64,000 bases of DNA from Edwardsiella ictaluri ATCC 33202 (GCF_000264785.1 NZ_AFJI01000113.1:1-64000), one strand, 5' to 3'. Positions 7,228 to 17,156 are shown, counted from the stretch's first letter. Translations and numbers: made by a program. The notes: generated by a model from the letters alone, not told the origin.

Positions 7228-8118
7228 TCACGACAGCGATTTAGCGCTCTGCAGCGCATTCAGCGTCCGCAGCTTTTGCGCGGTAACGCGCTGCGGCTCC
7301 GCCTGAACCAGCAGGGTGTAGAGCAGATCCAGTACGAACAGCTGGGCGGTCTTGGTGCCGATGGAGTCCCCCTGCAGCTTCCCCTGCTTATTGCCGTTGA
7401 TCAGGCTGATATCGGCATGGCGCATCAGCGCCGACCCCAGATTGTGGGTCAGGGCAATGGTGCACGCCCCGGCCTCCTGCGCCAGCTTGAGCGTGTGTAC
7501 CGTCTCCGGTGAGGCACCGGAGTGGCTGATGGCGATAGCGACATCCCCCGGCTGCAGCAGCGAGGCCTGCATATACATAAAGTGGTTATTGCTGGTGCCG
7601 TTAACCCGGTAGCCGATGCGCATCAGCTTGTTTTTCATCTCTTCGGCGGTGATACCGGAGGAGCCGACGCCGCAGATAAACAGGTAGTTGGCCTGACGAA
7701 TCGCATCGACCGCCGCCTGTACCTGGGCCATGTCCAGCAGGTTCAGGGTCTCTGACAGGACGCTGTTGATGGCGGACTGCAGCTTGCGGCCAATGGTCGG
7801 CACGTCGTCGCTGTCGAGGATTTCGGCATCGAGCAGCGGGGTCTCCCCTGCGTCGCTGCGGGCGAGTTCAATCGCCAGATCCAGCTTGAAATCCTGAAAT
7901 CCTTTATAGCCGAGGGTGCGGCAGAAGCGGATCACCGTCGCCTCGCCGGATTGGGTGGCCTGAGCCAGCTGGGCGATAGAGAGCTGGGTGACCTGCGACG
8001 GGGTGCGCAGGATATAGTCGGCAATCCGTTGAGATACGCGGGTCAGACTGTTCTGCATGGCAGAGAGCGTGTCGAGGATTTTTCCGGGCTGTAAGCGAAT
8101 CTGCTGAGAGTCCTTCAT
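7228..8118 (-). CDS. RpiR/MurR-family regulator of sialic acid genes (NanR-like)
   Basis: The 296-residue protein combines an N-terminal RpiR helix-turn-helix domain (about 15-90, including LSIAQLAQATQSGEATVIR) with a C-terminal SIS sugar-phosphate-binding domain (about 125-265, including FICGVGSSGITAEEM and ISHSGASPETV). RpiR-type NanR proteins of Vibrio and Haemophilus respond to N-acetylmannosamine-6-phosphate or a related sugar phosphate and control nan genes. It lies between nanA and siaT on the same strand, so autoregulated control of both neighbours is likely. The E. coli NanR is of the unrelated GntR family. Confidence 0.85.
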   Translation of the reverse strand: MKDSQQIRLQPGKILDTLSAMQNSLTRVSQRIADYILRTPSQVTQLSIAQLAQATQSGEATVIRFCRTLGYKGFQDFKLDLAIELARSDAGETPLLDAEILDSDDVPTIGRKLQSAINSVLSETLNLLDMAQVQAAVDAIRQANYLFICGVGSSGITAEEMKNKLMRIGYRVNGTSNNHFMYMQASLLQPGDVAIAISHSGASPETVHTLKLAQEAGACTIALTHNLGSALMRHADISLINGNKQGKLQGDSIGTKTAQLFVLDLLYTLLVQAEPQRVTAQKLRTLNALQSAKSLS

Positions 8119-8213
8119 GAGAGGGCGCCTTGATTGATGAACTGCACCGTCCAGCGGCGCGGCGGCATGGGAGCTGGGGTATAGAACGCTAAGCCTAGCA
8201 AATAACCGCGTTT

Positions 8214-8243
8214 AAAAAAAGTCAGCCCGGCAAGGACCGGGCT
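8214..8243 (-). terminator. Intrinsic terminator of siaT
   Basis: On the minus strand a 7-bp stem (AGCCCGG/CCGGGCT, 6-base loop) is followed by a run of seven T. It lies 15 bases after the siaT stop and before the RpiR gene start, so siaT and the regulator are probably separate transcripts. Confidence 0.85.
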
Positions 8244-8257
8244 GGGAGAGGGGCGCG

Positions 8258-9739
8258 TCAGGCGCGTTCGCGGTCCAGCGTCACCTGCTTGGCCGGTGCA
8301 AACAGCGGCGCGGCGAGCACGCCGACCACGACGACCGACATGGCGCCGACGACACCGTAGAAGAAGAAGTTGAGGTCAGAGGCGTAACGCGTCAGCAGTA
8401 CGGCGACGATGCTGACCAGGATCCCGCAGAAGGCGCTGCCGGCGTTGGCGCGTTTAAAGAAGATCCCCAGCATAAACAGACCGGTCATCGGGCCGCCCAT
8501 CAGGCCGATCAGGCTGTTGAAGGCATCCCAAATCTCTGACTCATTGGAGAGCACCAGCCAAATGGTGGCCAGGCTGCTCAGCAGACCGGCGAGGATAATC
8601 ACCAGACGGGCGATCTTCATCTTCTGCGGCGCGCTGCGCTCCTGACGGCTGAGCCGCACATAGATATCGGAGTTAAAGCAGCTGGAGATGCTGTTCAGGC
8701 TGCTGGAGATGCTGGACTGGGCCGCGGCGAAAATGGCCGCGATGATCAGTCCGGCGATGCCGCCGGGCATTTCGGTGACCACGAACAGCGGCAGGATCCC
8801 GCCGGTGTTAAAGCCCTCCGGCAGCAGCTGCGGGTTCTGCTGATAGTAGACAAACAGCGCGGAGCCGATGGCGAAGAAGAAAATGGGGATAATCGCCACC
8901 AGCTTGGCGTTGGTGATCAGCGTCCGCTTGGTCTCCTCGATGGAGTCGGTCACGATGTAGCGCTGGACCACGTCCTGGCTGGCGGTAAATTGCTGAATAT
9001 TGGCAAACAGAAAGCCTATCATCAGCACTGGAATGGTACTGTTGGTCCAGCTCCAGTGAAATTGGCTGTCGGGGAAGAATTTATCGGCGCCGGCGGTGAC
9101 GCTGTAGATCTCGCCAATCCCGCCGTTCACCTTCCAACAGATCATGATGAAGATCAGCACGGCACCGCCGGAGAGCAGCAGCCCCTGGATCACGTCGGTC
9201 CAGATAACCCCCTCAATCCCCCCCATCCAGGTGTAGATGATGCACAGAATGCTGATCAGCAGCACCAGAACCACCGGATCGATGGCCAGGAAGGGACGCA
9301 GAGCCAGCACGGTCAGATAGGTGATGATGGCGATGCGGCCGATGTGGAACAGCATGAACGAGAGGCTGGCGAACAACCGGCTGCGGACGTCGAAGCGCGC
9401 CTCCAGATACTCGTAGGCCGAGGTGATCTTCAGCTTGCGGAAAAACGGAATGTAGAAGTAAAACACCAGCGGCAGAATGGCGATAGCCAGATACTGGCCG
9501 ATGATGAATGTCCAGTCCGAGGTATAGGCCTTGGCCGGAATCGACATAAAGGTGATGGAGCTCAGGGTGGTGGCAAAGACGGAGACCCCGGCGGCCCAGC
9601 CGGGAACGCGGCCGCCGCCGCGGAAGTAGTCATCCGCCGTTTTCTGGCGCTTGGCAAAGTACACCCCCACCAGCATCATCGCCAGCAGGTAGCCGAATAG
9701 GACGGCATAGTTGAGGAATCCGAAGTCATGAGTCTGCAT
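8258..9739 (-). CDS. siaT: Sodium/sialic acid symporter (SSS family), SiaT
   Basis: The 493-residue inner-membrane protein has about 13 transmembrane segments and is nearly identical in many stretches to the structurally characterised Proteus mirabilis SiaT as I recall it, for instance KRQKTADDYFRGGGRVPGWA and TFMSIPAKAYTSDWTF. It imports N-acetylneuraminate with Na+. The conserved SSISSSLNSISS segment contributes to Na+ binding. It is transcribed towards the regulator and nanA from its own promoter at about 9916-9944. Together with nanA it gives uptake and first-step cleavage; nanE, nanK and nagAB are not in the window. Confidence 0.93.
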   Translation of the reverse strand: MQTHDFGFLNYAVLFGYLLAMMLVGVYFAKRQKTADDYFRGGGRVPGWAAGVSVFATTLSSITFMSIPAKAYTSDWTFIIGQYLAIAILPLVFYFYIPFFRKLKITSAYEYLEARFDVRSRLFASLSFMLFHIGRIAIITYLTVLALRPFLAIDPVVLVLLISILCIIYTWMGGIEGVIWTDVIQGLLLSGGAVLIFIMICWKVNGGIGEIYSVTAGADKFFPDSQFHWSWTNSTIPVLMIGFLFANIQQFTASQDVVQRYIVTDSIEETKRTLITNAKLVAIIPIFFFAIGSALFVYYQQNPQLLPEGFNTGGILPLFVVTEMPGGIAGLIIAAIFAAAQSSISSSLNSISSCFNSDIYVRLSRQERSAPQKMKIARLVIILAGLLSSLATIWLVLSNESEIWDAFNSLIGLMGGPMTGLFMLGIFFKRANAGSAFCGILVSIVAVLLTRYASDLNFFFYGVVGAMSVVVVGVLAAPLFAPAKQVTLDRERA

Positions 9740-9904
9740 GTTTAATTCCTGCCATGGGTAAGGTAAGAGGGAGGGCGCTGACAGCGATAGCCCGGCGGGT
9801 GCGCGCGTTGCGGGGGGATACTGGATAGTGCATCACGCCGTCCTCCGTTAGGGTCGTTGCATCGGCTCTGTGTCCTGGGGCAAAGCCGTGCTTGTTGGTG
9901 TTTT

Positions 9905-9944
9905 GCTCCGTTATGATTATTTTTTCGGAGCGTTGCTTCATCAA
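9905..9944 (-). promoter_or_regulatory. siaT promoter with overlapping inverted repeat
   Basis: On the minus strand TTGATG (9944-9939) and AATAAT (9921-9916) are separated by exactly 17 bp. An inverted repeat, GCTCCG (9905-9910) and CGGAGC (9926-9931), brackets the -10 element, which is the expected place for a repressor site. The remaining bases of the 9740-10082 gap hold nothing else I can support. Confidence 0.5.
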
Positions 9945-10082
9945 GCGAAAAAATAGGGAAGTGTGAGGCGTCGCATAATGTGGTACAAAAATCGCGCTCT
10001 TATGTCGTCCAGCGCACACTTTCCCATTGATGAATTTAAATATTGCTGCCGTTCCACGCCGTGAACAGGGGGCGCAGAGGCG

Positions 10083-10425
10083 TTAAAAGTGGTACTGAAG
10101 CCCGACGCGATAGCGGGTCTGGCGCGCATCGCTGTTGCTGTTGACGGCGACGTTGCCGACTTCGACATAGGGGGTAAAGGACGGGTTTATCCGGTAAGAG
10201 AGGGCGACGTTGTGTTCATAATTGGTCTTTTTATTATTATATTTAAGCGCGTCGCTATACATTTGGGTATAATCATACTCAACGCGCCAATCATTAAAAC
10301 GATAGCCAAGATAACCATCCAGACGGTTTGTCCGTTCGTCATCCCGCGTTTTTCGCACATAGCCAACACGGTAATACCCGGCGCTGTAAACCGGATATAT
10401 TGCGTGGTTTTTGATTATTGATGGG
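10083..10425 (-). pseudogene. KdgM/NanC-family outer-membrane porin, 5'-truncated
   Basis: The frame encodes only the C-terminal four to five beta strands of a KdgM/NanC-type porin (DERTNRLDGYLGYRFNDW, YNNKKTNYEHN, PYVEVGNVAVNS) and ends in the outer-membrane signature YHF. The family needs about 215-240 residues and a signal peptide; about 95-105 residues remain. Homology fades between about 10375 and 10430 going upstream, next to the restriction genes. The orientation and position upstream of siaT suggest it once served sialic acid entry like E. coli NanC. A GTG at 10358 could start a shorter frame but would not give an exported protein. Confidence 0.8.
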
Positions 10426-10718
10426 CACAGCCCACCGTCGCCGCGCTAGAGGGGATCGCGGCTCGGGGGATCGTTATCGGCGTCGGCGCATCAGCGCCCG
10501 ATGATCAGCCTGCCGGTGCGTCCTCACCGGCCTGCGGCCATCGCCGTGCAGGAGGGGGCGGTTTCCCCCGCCCGCCATGGCCCTGATGCCCTCATCGGCC
10601 GATCACCGCCCTGCATACTGTGATCCGTCAATGGATTACCTCTCCACCGCTCTGCAACAACGCAGGCGTCTCTGCTATCATAGCCCGGCATTAATTCCTT
10701 CACTCCGGACATACAGTC
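10426..10718. other. Junction region between porin remnant and hsdM
   Basis: No gene is seen in these 290 bases. The region contains a G-rich/C-rich hairpin (GGGGGCGG with CCCCCGCC near 10555-10575) and should carry the hsdM promoter; TATCAT near 10676 is a possible -10. The left boundary of the restriction island lies here. Confidence 0.45.
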
Positions 10719-12338
10719 ATGGCCAAAATGCCAACCAAAAACGCCAATAAAAACGCCAATAAGAAAGGCTTTGAAGAGACCCTGTGGGATACCGCCAACC
10801 AGCTGCGTGGCAGCGTTGAATCCTCCGAATACAAGCACGTGGTGCTCAGCCTGGTGTTCCTTAAATTTATCACCGATAAGTTTGAGGCTAAGCGGAAACA
10901 GCTGATGGCCAACGGGCAGGAAGCCTTTGTCGATATGGATGTGTTCTACCAGCAGGATAACGTGTTTTTCCTGCCGGAGGCGGCGCGCTGGTCCTATGTG
11001 AAGGCGCGCGCCAAGCAGGATGACATTGCGGTGATTATTGATAGCGCGCTTGCCACCATTGAAAAAAGCAACAGCGCGCTGACCGGCGCACTGCCGGATA
11101 ACTACTTCTCCCGCCAGGGATTAGAAGTGAAGAAGCTGGCCTCGCTGATCGATACCATCGAGAATATCGATACGCTGGCCAGCGAATGCCAGCTAAGCGA
11201 AGAGGACCTGGTGGGCCGGGTGTATGAATACTTCCTCGGCCGCTTTGCCGCCAGCGAGGGAAAAGGCGGCGGTGAGTTCTACACGCCCAAGTCGGTGGTC
11301 ACCCTGCTGGCGGAGATGCTGGAGCCCTATGAGGGCAAAATCTATGACCCCTGCTGCGGCTCCGGCGGCATGTTCGTGCAGTCGCTCAAGTTTGTCGAAA
11401 GCCATCAGGGCAAGAGCAAAGATATTGCCATCTATGGCCAGGAGCTGACCACCACCACCTACAAGCTGGCCAAGATGAACCTGGCGATCCGCGGGCTGAT
11501 CGGTAATCTGGGGGAGCGCCCGGCGGATACCTTCTTTGCCGATCAGCACCCCGATCTGAAGGCCGATTTCATCATGGCCAACCCGCCGTTTAACCTCAAG
11601 GAGTGGCGCAGTGAATCTGAGCTCACCAATGATCCGCGCTTTGCCGGCTTTCGAACCCCGCCGACCGGCAATGCCAACTATGCCTGGATTTTGCACATGC
11701 TCGCCAAGCTGAGTGTTGACGGTACCGCCGGTTTTGTGCTGGCCAACGGCGCAATGAGCTCCAACACCAGCGGCGAAGGGGAAATCCGCCAAAAGCTGAT
11801 TGAAGATGACCGCATTGAATGCATGATCGCCCTGCCGGGGCAGCTGTTCTACACCACCCAAATTCCGGTGTGCCTGTGGTTTATCAGCAAAAGCAAACAG
11901 GCCAACCCCCGCTACGGCTACCGTGCCCGCAGCGGAGAGACCCTGTTTATCGATGCCCGCGAGCTCGGCACCATGGTGAGCCGCACCAACAAAGAGCTGA
12001 CCGCCGCCGATATCGCCCGTATTGCCGATACCTTCCATGCCTGGCGCTGCTCAGAAAGCGAACTGAAGCGTCGTGTTAAGGCGGGCGAAATCAGCATCAG
12101 CGAATACCAGGACCACGCCGGCTTTTGCAAGGTCGCCACCCTGGATGAGATAAAGGCCAATGACTTTGTGCTGACCCCGGGGCGCTATGTGGGCGCCGCC
12201 GAGGTGGCAGACGATGGCGTCGCCTTTGAAACCAAGATGCGAGAGCTGACGCAAACCCTGTATCGCCAGATAAACGAGGCGCAGGCACTGGATGCGGCGA
12301 TCCGCGCCAATATGGAGGCGCTGGGTTATGGGGAGTAA
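10719..12338 (+). CDS. hsdM: Type I restriction-modification DNA methyltransferase HsdM
   Basis: The 539-residue N6-adenine methyltransferase subunit has the N-terminal HsdM helical domain (about 15-160), the AdoMet motif DPCCGSGGM starting at D210 and the catalytic NPPF at 288-291. With HsdS it forms the M2S methylase that protects host DNA and the core of the R-M complex. An in-frame 12-bp direct repeat at 10737-10760 encodes KNAN twice near the N-terminus. The gene overlaps hsdS by 11 bases (ATGGGGAGTAA), so translation is coupled. Confidence 0.95.
   Translation: MAKMPTKNANKNANKKGFEETLWDTANQLRGSVESSEYKHVVLSLVFLKFITDKFEAKRKQLMANGQEAFVDMDVFYQQDNVFFLPEAARWSYVKARAKQDDIAVIIDSALATIEKSNSALTGALPDNYFSRQGLEVKKLASLIDTIENIDTLASECQLSEEDLVGRVYEYFLGRFAASEGKGGGEFYTPKSVVTLLAEMLEPYEGKIYDPCCGSGGMFVQSLKFVESHQGKSKDIAIYGQELTTTTYKLAKMNLAIRGLIGNLGERPADTFFADQHPDLKADFIMANPPFNLKEWRSESELTNDPRFAGFRTPPTGNANYAWILHMLAKLSVDGTAGFVLANGAMSSNTSGEGEIRQKLIEDDRIECMIALPGQLFYTTQIPVCLWFISKSKQANPRYGYRARSGETLFIDARELGTMVSRTNKELTAADIARIADTFHAWRCSESELKRRVKAGEISISEYQDHAGFCKVATLDEIKANDFVLTPGRYVGAAEVADDGVAFETKMRELTQTLYRQINEAQALDAAIRANMEALGYGE
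10737..10760 (+). repeat. Two exact 12-bp repeats at the start of hsdM
   Basis: The unit AAAAACGCCAAT occurs twice in tandem, encoding Lys-Asn-Ala-Asn twice. A gain or loss would change the protein by four residues without frameshift. Confidence 0.9.
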
Positions 12339-13713
12339 GCTCGCAACAACGAAGCTAGCTGATTTGTGTGAGCTGGTAGTAGATTGTCCTCATTCTACGC
12401 CAGAGTGGACAGACTCTGGCTTTATAGTTCTTAGAAATCAAAATATCAGAAATGGTGTTTTAGATTTATCATCACCTAGTTTCACTAATAAAGACGGATT
12501 TTTAAACAGAATAAAAAGAGCCAAACCACAAGAGGGTGATCTAGTTATTACTAGGGAAGCACCTATGGGGGAAGTATGTTTGATACCTGCAGGGCTAGAG
12601 TGTTGCTTAGGTCAGCGGCAGGTATTATTACGGCCTAGGAAAGGTGTATCTGGTTATTATCTTTTTTGGGCTCTTCAATCTCCGTATGTACAACATCAAA
12701 TATCATGGAATGAGGGCACTGGTACAACAGTAAGTAATATAAGAATCCCTATACTTAAAGAGCTTAATATTCCAAGGTTATTGGATAGTGAGGATGCTGT
12801 TGCTTCGTGTTTAAATAGTCTTGCGAACAAAATCACCCTCAACCGCCAAATCAACCAAACCCTTGAACAAATGGCGCAGGCGCTGTTTAAGTCATGGTTT
12901 GTCGATTTTGATCCGGTGGTAGATAACGCACTGGATGCCGGTTTCTTTGAGCAAAACAGCGAACTGTCCGAAGAGCTATTACGCCGCGCCGAGCAGCGCA
13001 AAGCCGTGCGCGAGCAGCCTGATTTCAAACCATTACCTGCCGAAACCCGGCAGTTATTCCCCGCCGCCTTTGAAGCGTGCGAAGAGCCATCATTAGGGCT
13101 TGGTGGATGGGTGCCGAAGGGGTGGAGCGGATCAAGCGTTGGTGCTGAATTTAATCTAACGATGGGTCAATCCCCAGCTAGCTCAACCTATAACGATATA
13201 GGCGATGGTATTCCTTTTTTTCAAGGCAAAACGGATTTTGGTTTTAGATTTCCATCTAATCGTATTTATTGTTCCTCACCAAAAAGGATGGCTAATAAAC
13301 ATGATACGTTGGTTAGTGTCAGGGCTCCGGTTGGTGATATAAATTTAGCTGCTGACAAGTGTGCCATTGGCCGAGGAGTGGCAGCAGCAAGACATGGTTC
13401 AGGAAGTGTTTCTTTTACGTACTACACACTAAAAAACCTTTCAAAATATTTCAGTGTTTTTAACGGGGAGGGAACAGTTTTTGGCTCTATTAATCAAAAG
13501 GACTTTAAATCTATTCCTGTGGTTTCGGTAACAACTAGATTGGTTGCCGAGTTTGATTTATTTTGCGCTCATTTAGATAGTCGTATTGAGGTTAATGAAA
13601 ATGAGGTTATTGCATTATCTAACCTCCGCGACACGCTACTCCCTAAACTGATCTCCGGCGAACTGCGCCTTAACGATAAGGACACACTTGCCGACGGCGA
13701 TACCGACTGTTAA
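12328..13713 (+). CDS. hsdS: Type I restriction-modification specificity subunit HsdS
   Basis: The ATG at 12328 overlaps the hsdM stop. The 461-residue protein has two target recognition domains (about 1-165 and 265-420) separated by a conserved helical spacer (QTLEQMAQALFKSWFVDFDP) and closed by the C-terminal repeat NLRDTLLPKLISGELRL. Each recognition domain reads one half of a bipartite target. The two recognition domains are markedly AT-rich compared with the flanking conserved regions, as expected where domains are exchanged between strains. The target sequence cannot be inferred. Confidence 0.95.
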   Translation: MGSKLATTKLADLCELVVDCPHSTPEWTDSGFIVLRNQNIRNGVLDLSSPSFTNKDGFLNRIKRAKPQEGDLVITREAPMGEVCLIPAGLECCLGQRQVLLRPRKGVSGYYLFWALQSPYVQHQISWNEGTGTTVSNIRIPILKELNIPRLLDSEDAVASCLNSLANKITLNRQINQTLEQMAQALFKSWFVDFDPVVDNALDAGFFEQNSELSEELLRRAEQRKAVREQPDFKPLPAETRQLFPAAFEACEEPSLGLGGWVPKGWSGSSVGAEFNLTMGQSPASSTYNDIGDGIPFFQGKTDFGFRFPSNRIYCSSPKRMANKHDTLVSVRAPVGDINLAADKCAIGRGVAAARHGSGSVSFTYYTLKNLSKYFSVFNGEGTVFGSINQKDFKSIPVVSVTTRLVAEFDLFCAHLDSRIEVNENEVIALSNLRDTLLPKLISGELRLNDKDTLADGDTDC

Positions 13714-13777
13714 CCCTGTCAGACTGCCATCCCCAGCGTATGGCAGCCTTCTGACCTTACGATAGAAAGACAACGCC

Positions 13778-16700
13778 ATGAGCCATATTTTCACGGAAGC
13801 AAAACTGGAACAGGCCATTATCGACCTGCTCGGCGAGCACCAGGATGCGCTGGGTAAGGCCTATTACCCGCATCACCTTGGTGAGACGGTGCCGCGCAGC
13901 AGCAAGAGAGAGGTACTGATTGAGGCCGACCTGCGCCACTATCTGGCCTGCCGCTATCAGGATGACGGCATCAGCGACAGCGAAATCACCCGCATCCTCA
14001 GGCAGCTTAAAAGCCTGTCGGCCAGTGACCTCTACGCCAGTAACAAAACCTTCTGCCAGTGGCTCAGCAATGGCTTTCTGTTCAAGCGCGATGACGCTGA
14101 ACAAAAAGATCTCTATATCGAACTGCTGGATACCCGCGCGCTGGAGGCCGGGCTGGCGGCGCTGTTCTGCGGCGCCCCCCTGCCCCCCGCCGCCCCCCGC
14201 AACCGCTGCCGGCTGGTGAATCAGCTGGAGATTGAGGGCCAGAGCCGCGACGGCGGTGCCCAGACCCGCATCCCCGATGCGATCTTGTATATCAACGGGC
14301 TGCCGCTGGTGGTGTTCGAGTTTAAATCGGCGGTGCGTGAAGCGGCGGCCACCCCCCATGATGCGTGGCGGCAGCTGTGCGTACGCTACCGGCGCGATAT
14401 CCCGCAGCTGTTTGTCTATAACGCCCTGTGTATTGTCAGTGACGGGGTGAACTCCAGGCTGGGTAACCTGTTTGCCCCGTATCCGTTTTTCTACGCCTGG
14501 CGCAAAATCAGCGGCAGCGAGTCGAACGAGAAGGAGGGGATTAACGCCCTGTACACCCTGATTCAGGGGCTGTTCCACCCCCTGCGCCTGCTGGATGTGC
14601 TGAAAAACTTTATCTTCTTCCCGGATACCACTAAGCGCGAGATTAAAATCTGCTGCCGCTATCCGCAGTATTACGCCGCCCGTAAGCTCTACTACAACAT
14701 CAGAAAAGAGCGTAAGCAGCTCAATGAGCAAGGCATCAATCTCGGCGGCAGTGGTAAAGGCGGCACCTATTTTGGCGCCACCGGCTGTGGCAAGAGCTAC
14801 ACCATGCTGTTTTTATCGCGCCTGCTGATGAAAAGCGTCGAATTCTCAAGCCCCACCTTAATTCTGATCACCGATCGTACCGATCTGGATGATCAGTTGG
14901 CCAGGCAATTCTGCAACGCCAGCGGCTATATCGGTGATGCGCACATCGTGAAGGTGGCAAGCCGTCAGGATCTGCGCGAACAGCTGGCGGGGCGAGCCAG
15001 CGGCGGGGTCTTTCTCACCACCATTCATAAGTTTACCGAAGATATCCAACGGCTTTCTGAGCGTAGCAATATCATCTGTATCTCCGATGAGGCGCACCGT
15101 AGCCAGGTCAACCTTGATCAGAAAGTGAGTTTTGACCTCAACGCCAATACCTACAAAAAAAGCTACGGCTTTGCCAAATACCTGCACGACTCACTGCCCA
15201 ATGCCACCTATGTGGGGTTCACCGGCACCCCGATTGATGCCACGCTGGAGGTGTTCGGCCCGGCTATCGACAGCTACACCATGAGCGAATCGGTCAATGA
15301 TGGCATCACGGTGCGCATTGTCTATGAAGGGCGCGCCGCCAAAGTGGTGCTGGATAACAGCAAGCTGGAAGAGATAGAGCGTTACTACCAGGCGTGTGAG
15401 GCGCAGGGGGCCAGCGAGTACCAGATTGAGGAGAGCAAGAAGGCCACCGCCAGTATGCACGCCATTCTAGGCGATCCTGACCGGCTGGCGGCGCTGGCCA
15501 ATGACTTTGTCGCCCACTACGAGGAGCGGGTGCGCGAAGGGGCCACCGTGACCGGCAAGGCGATGTTTGTCTGCGCCAGCCGGGAAATTGCCTATCACTT
15601 CTATCAATGCGTACAGGCGCTGCGCCCGGCGTGGTTTGAAGAGAGACAGGCCATGGACGGGGTTGAGCTTAGCGCCAAAGAGCGGGAAACGCTGCTGGCC
15701 TTGCCGATGGTCAACCTGGTGATGACCCGTGGCAAAGATGACGATGCGCCGATGTATAACCTGCTGGGCAGCAAAGAGTACCGCAAGGAGCTGGACAAGC
15801 AGTTCAAGAACCCAAAATCCAACTTTAAAATCGCCATTGTGGTGGATATGTGGCTCACCGGCTTTGACGTGCCGGAGCTCGATACCCTTTACATCGATAA
15901 ACCGCTGCAAAAGCATAACCTGATCCAGACCATCTCACGGGTTAACCGCAAGTTTGAAGGGAAAGAGAAAGGGCTGGTGGTGGATTACATCGGGATTAAA
16001 TCGCGCATGAACATGGCGCTGGCGATGTACGCGAAGGCGGATGAGGCCAATATCGAAGATATTGGGCAGTCTCTGATTGAAGTGCGTAACCACCTCGACC
16101 TGTTGGCCACGCTGTTTCACCCCTTTGATCGCCGCGATTACTTTAGCGGTGAGCCGACACGGCAGTTGGCTTGCCTTAACCGCGCGGCGGAGTTTGTGCT
16201 GCAAACCAAACAGCGGGAGCGGCGCTATATGGGGCTGGTGAAGCGCCTTAAAGCCGCTTATGACATTTGTGTCGGCAGTGAGTCGCTTAGCGCAGCGCAG
16301 CGTGACCATATTCACTTCTACATTGCGGTGCGCTCCATCGTCTACAAGCTCACCAAGGGCGATGCGCCGGACACCGCACAGATGAACCAGCGGGTACGCG
16401 CAATGATTGCCGAGGCGATCCGCGCCGATGGGGTAGCAGAGATTTTTGCCTTAGGGGAGGGTGATGCTGAGGCCATCGATATTTTTGATGACGACTATCT
16501 GGCGCGCATCGACAAAATCAAGCTGCCGAATACCAAAATGCAGCTGCTGCAAAAGATGCTGGGCAAGGCCATCAGCGAGTTCAAGAAGGTGAACCAGCTG
16601 CAGGGGATTAACTTCTCCAAACGCTTTACCGCGCTGGTGGAGCAGTACAATGAGCGCAAGGAAAATGATGTGCTCAATGGCGCAGAGTTTGATGACTTTA

Positions 16701-17056
16701 CCCAGCAGGTCACCGATATGATCTATGACATTAAAACGGAAATGCTGTCATTTACCGATCTCGGCATCGATATGGAGGAGAAGGCCTTTCTCGATATCTT
16801 GAATCACATGTGTGAGAAGTATCAATTCACCTATGATGAAGCAAAGATGTTGGCGCTGGCCAAGGCCATGAAGGTCACCGTCGATGACGCTACCCGGTAT
16901 CCGGACTGGAGCAACCGCGATGACATCAAAGCCAAGCTGAAGGTGGATTTGATCCTGCTGCTGCATAAGTTCGGCTTCCCGCCGGTGGCCAATGATGAGG
17001 TGTATAAAAGCGTGCTGGAGCAGGCGGAGAACTTTAAAAAATATCAGCAGGCGTGA
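13778..17056 (+). CDS. hsdR: Type I restriction endonuclease subunit HsdR
   Basis: The 1092-residue motor-nuclease contains an N-terminal PD-(D/E)XK nuclease (PDAILYINGLPLVVFEFKS), Walker A GATGCGKSY (about 333-341), DEAH box (437-440), the motif FTGTP and later helicase motifs (SRVNRKFEGKEKGLVVDYIG). It translocates and cleaves unmethylated DNA when bound to HsdM2S. The C-terminal portion is the coiled region that docks on the methylase. It lies 64 bases after hsdS and completes an hsdM-hsdS-hsdR operon, all apparently intact. Confidence 0.95.
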   Translation: MSHIFTEAKLEQAIIDLLGEHQDALGKAYYPHHLGETVPRSSKREVLIEADLRHYLACRYQDDGISDSEITRILRQLKSLSASDLYASNKTFCQWLSNGFLFKRDDAEQKDLYIELLDTRALEAGLAALFCGAPLPPAAPRNRCRLVNQLEIEGQSRDGGAQTRIPDAILYINGLPLVVFEFKSAVREAAATPHDAWRQLCVRYRRDIPQLFVYNALCIVSDGVNSRLGNLFAPYPFFYAWRKISGSESNEKEGINALYTLIQGLFHPLRLLDVLKNFIFFPDTTKREIKICCRYPQYYAARKLYYNIRKERKQLNEQGINLGGSGKGGTYFGATGCGKSYTMLFLSRLLMKSVEFSSPTLILITDRTDLDDQLARQFCNASGYIGDAHIVKVASRQDLREQLAGRASGGVFLTTIHKFTEDIQRLSERSNIICISDEAHRSQVNLDQKVSFDLNANTYKKSYGFAKYLHDSLPNATYVGFTGTPIDATLEVFGPAIDSYTMSESVNDGITVRIVYEGRAAKVVLDNSKLEEIERYYQACEAQGASEYQIEESKKATASMHAILGDPDRLAALANDFVAHYEERVREGATVTGKAMFVCASREIAYHFYQCVQALRPAWFEERQAMDGVELSAKERETLLALPMVNLVMTRGKDDDAPMYNLLGSKEYRKELDKQFKNPKSNFKIAIVVDMWLTGFDVPELDTLYIDKPLQKHNLIQTISRVNRKFEGKEKGLVVDYIGIKSRMNMALAMYAKADEANIEDIGQSLIEVRNHLDLLATLFHPFDRRDYFSGEPTRQLACLNRAAEFVLQTKQRERRYMGLVKRLKAAYDICVGSESLSAAQRDHIHFYIAVRSIVYKLTKGDAPDTAQMNQRVRAMIAEAIRADGVAEIFALGEGDAEAIDIFDDDYLARIDKIKLPNTKMQLLQKMLGKAISEFKKVNQLQGINFSKRFTALVEQYNERKENDVLNGAEFDDFTQQVTDMIYDIKTEMLSFTDLGIDMEEKAFLDILNHMCEKYQFTYDEAKMLALAKAMKVTVDDATRYPDWSNRDDIKAKLKVDLILLLHKFGFPPVANDEVYKSVLEQAENFKKYQQA

Positions 17057-17156
17057 TGTGTTACAACGACAGTTATATATTGAGCGCGTAAAATGATAGA
17101 TATGATCTTCATATTCAACCGCTAATCATCAATGATAGCTTTAAAGGATAAGAACG

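Noticed and set aside
9726-10019. Minus-strand frame overlapping the siaT leader
   Set aside because: No ribosome site; it covers the siaT promoter and has random-looking composition.
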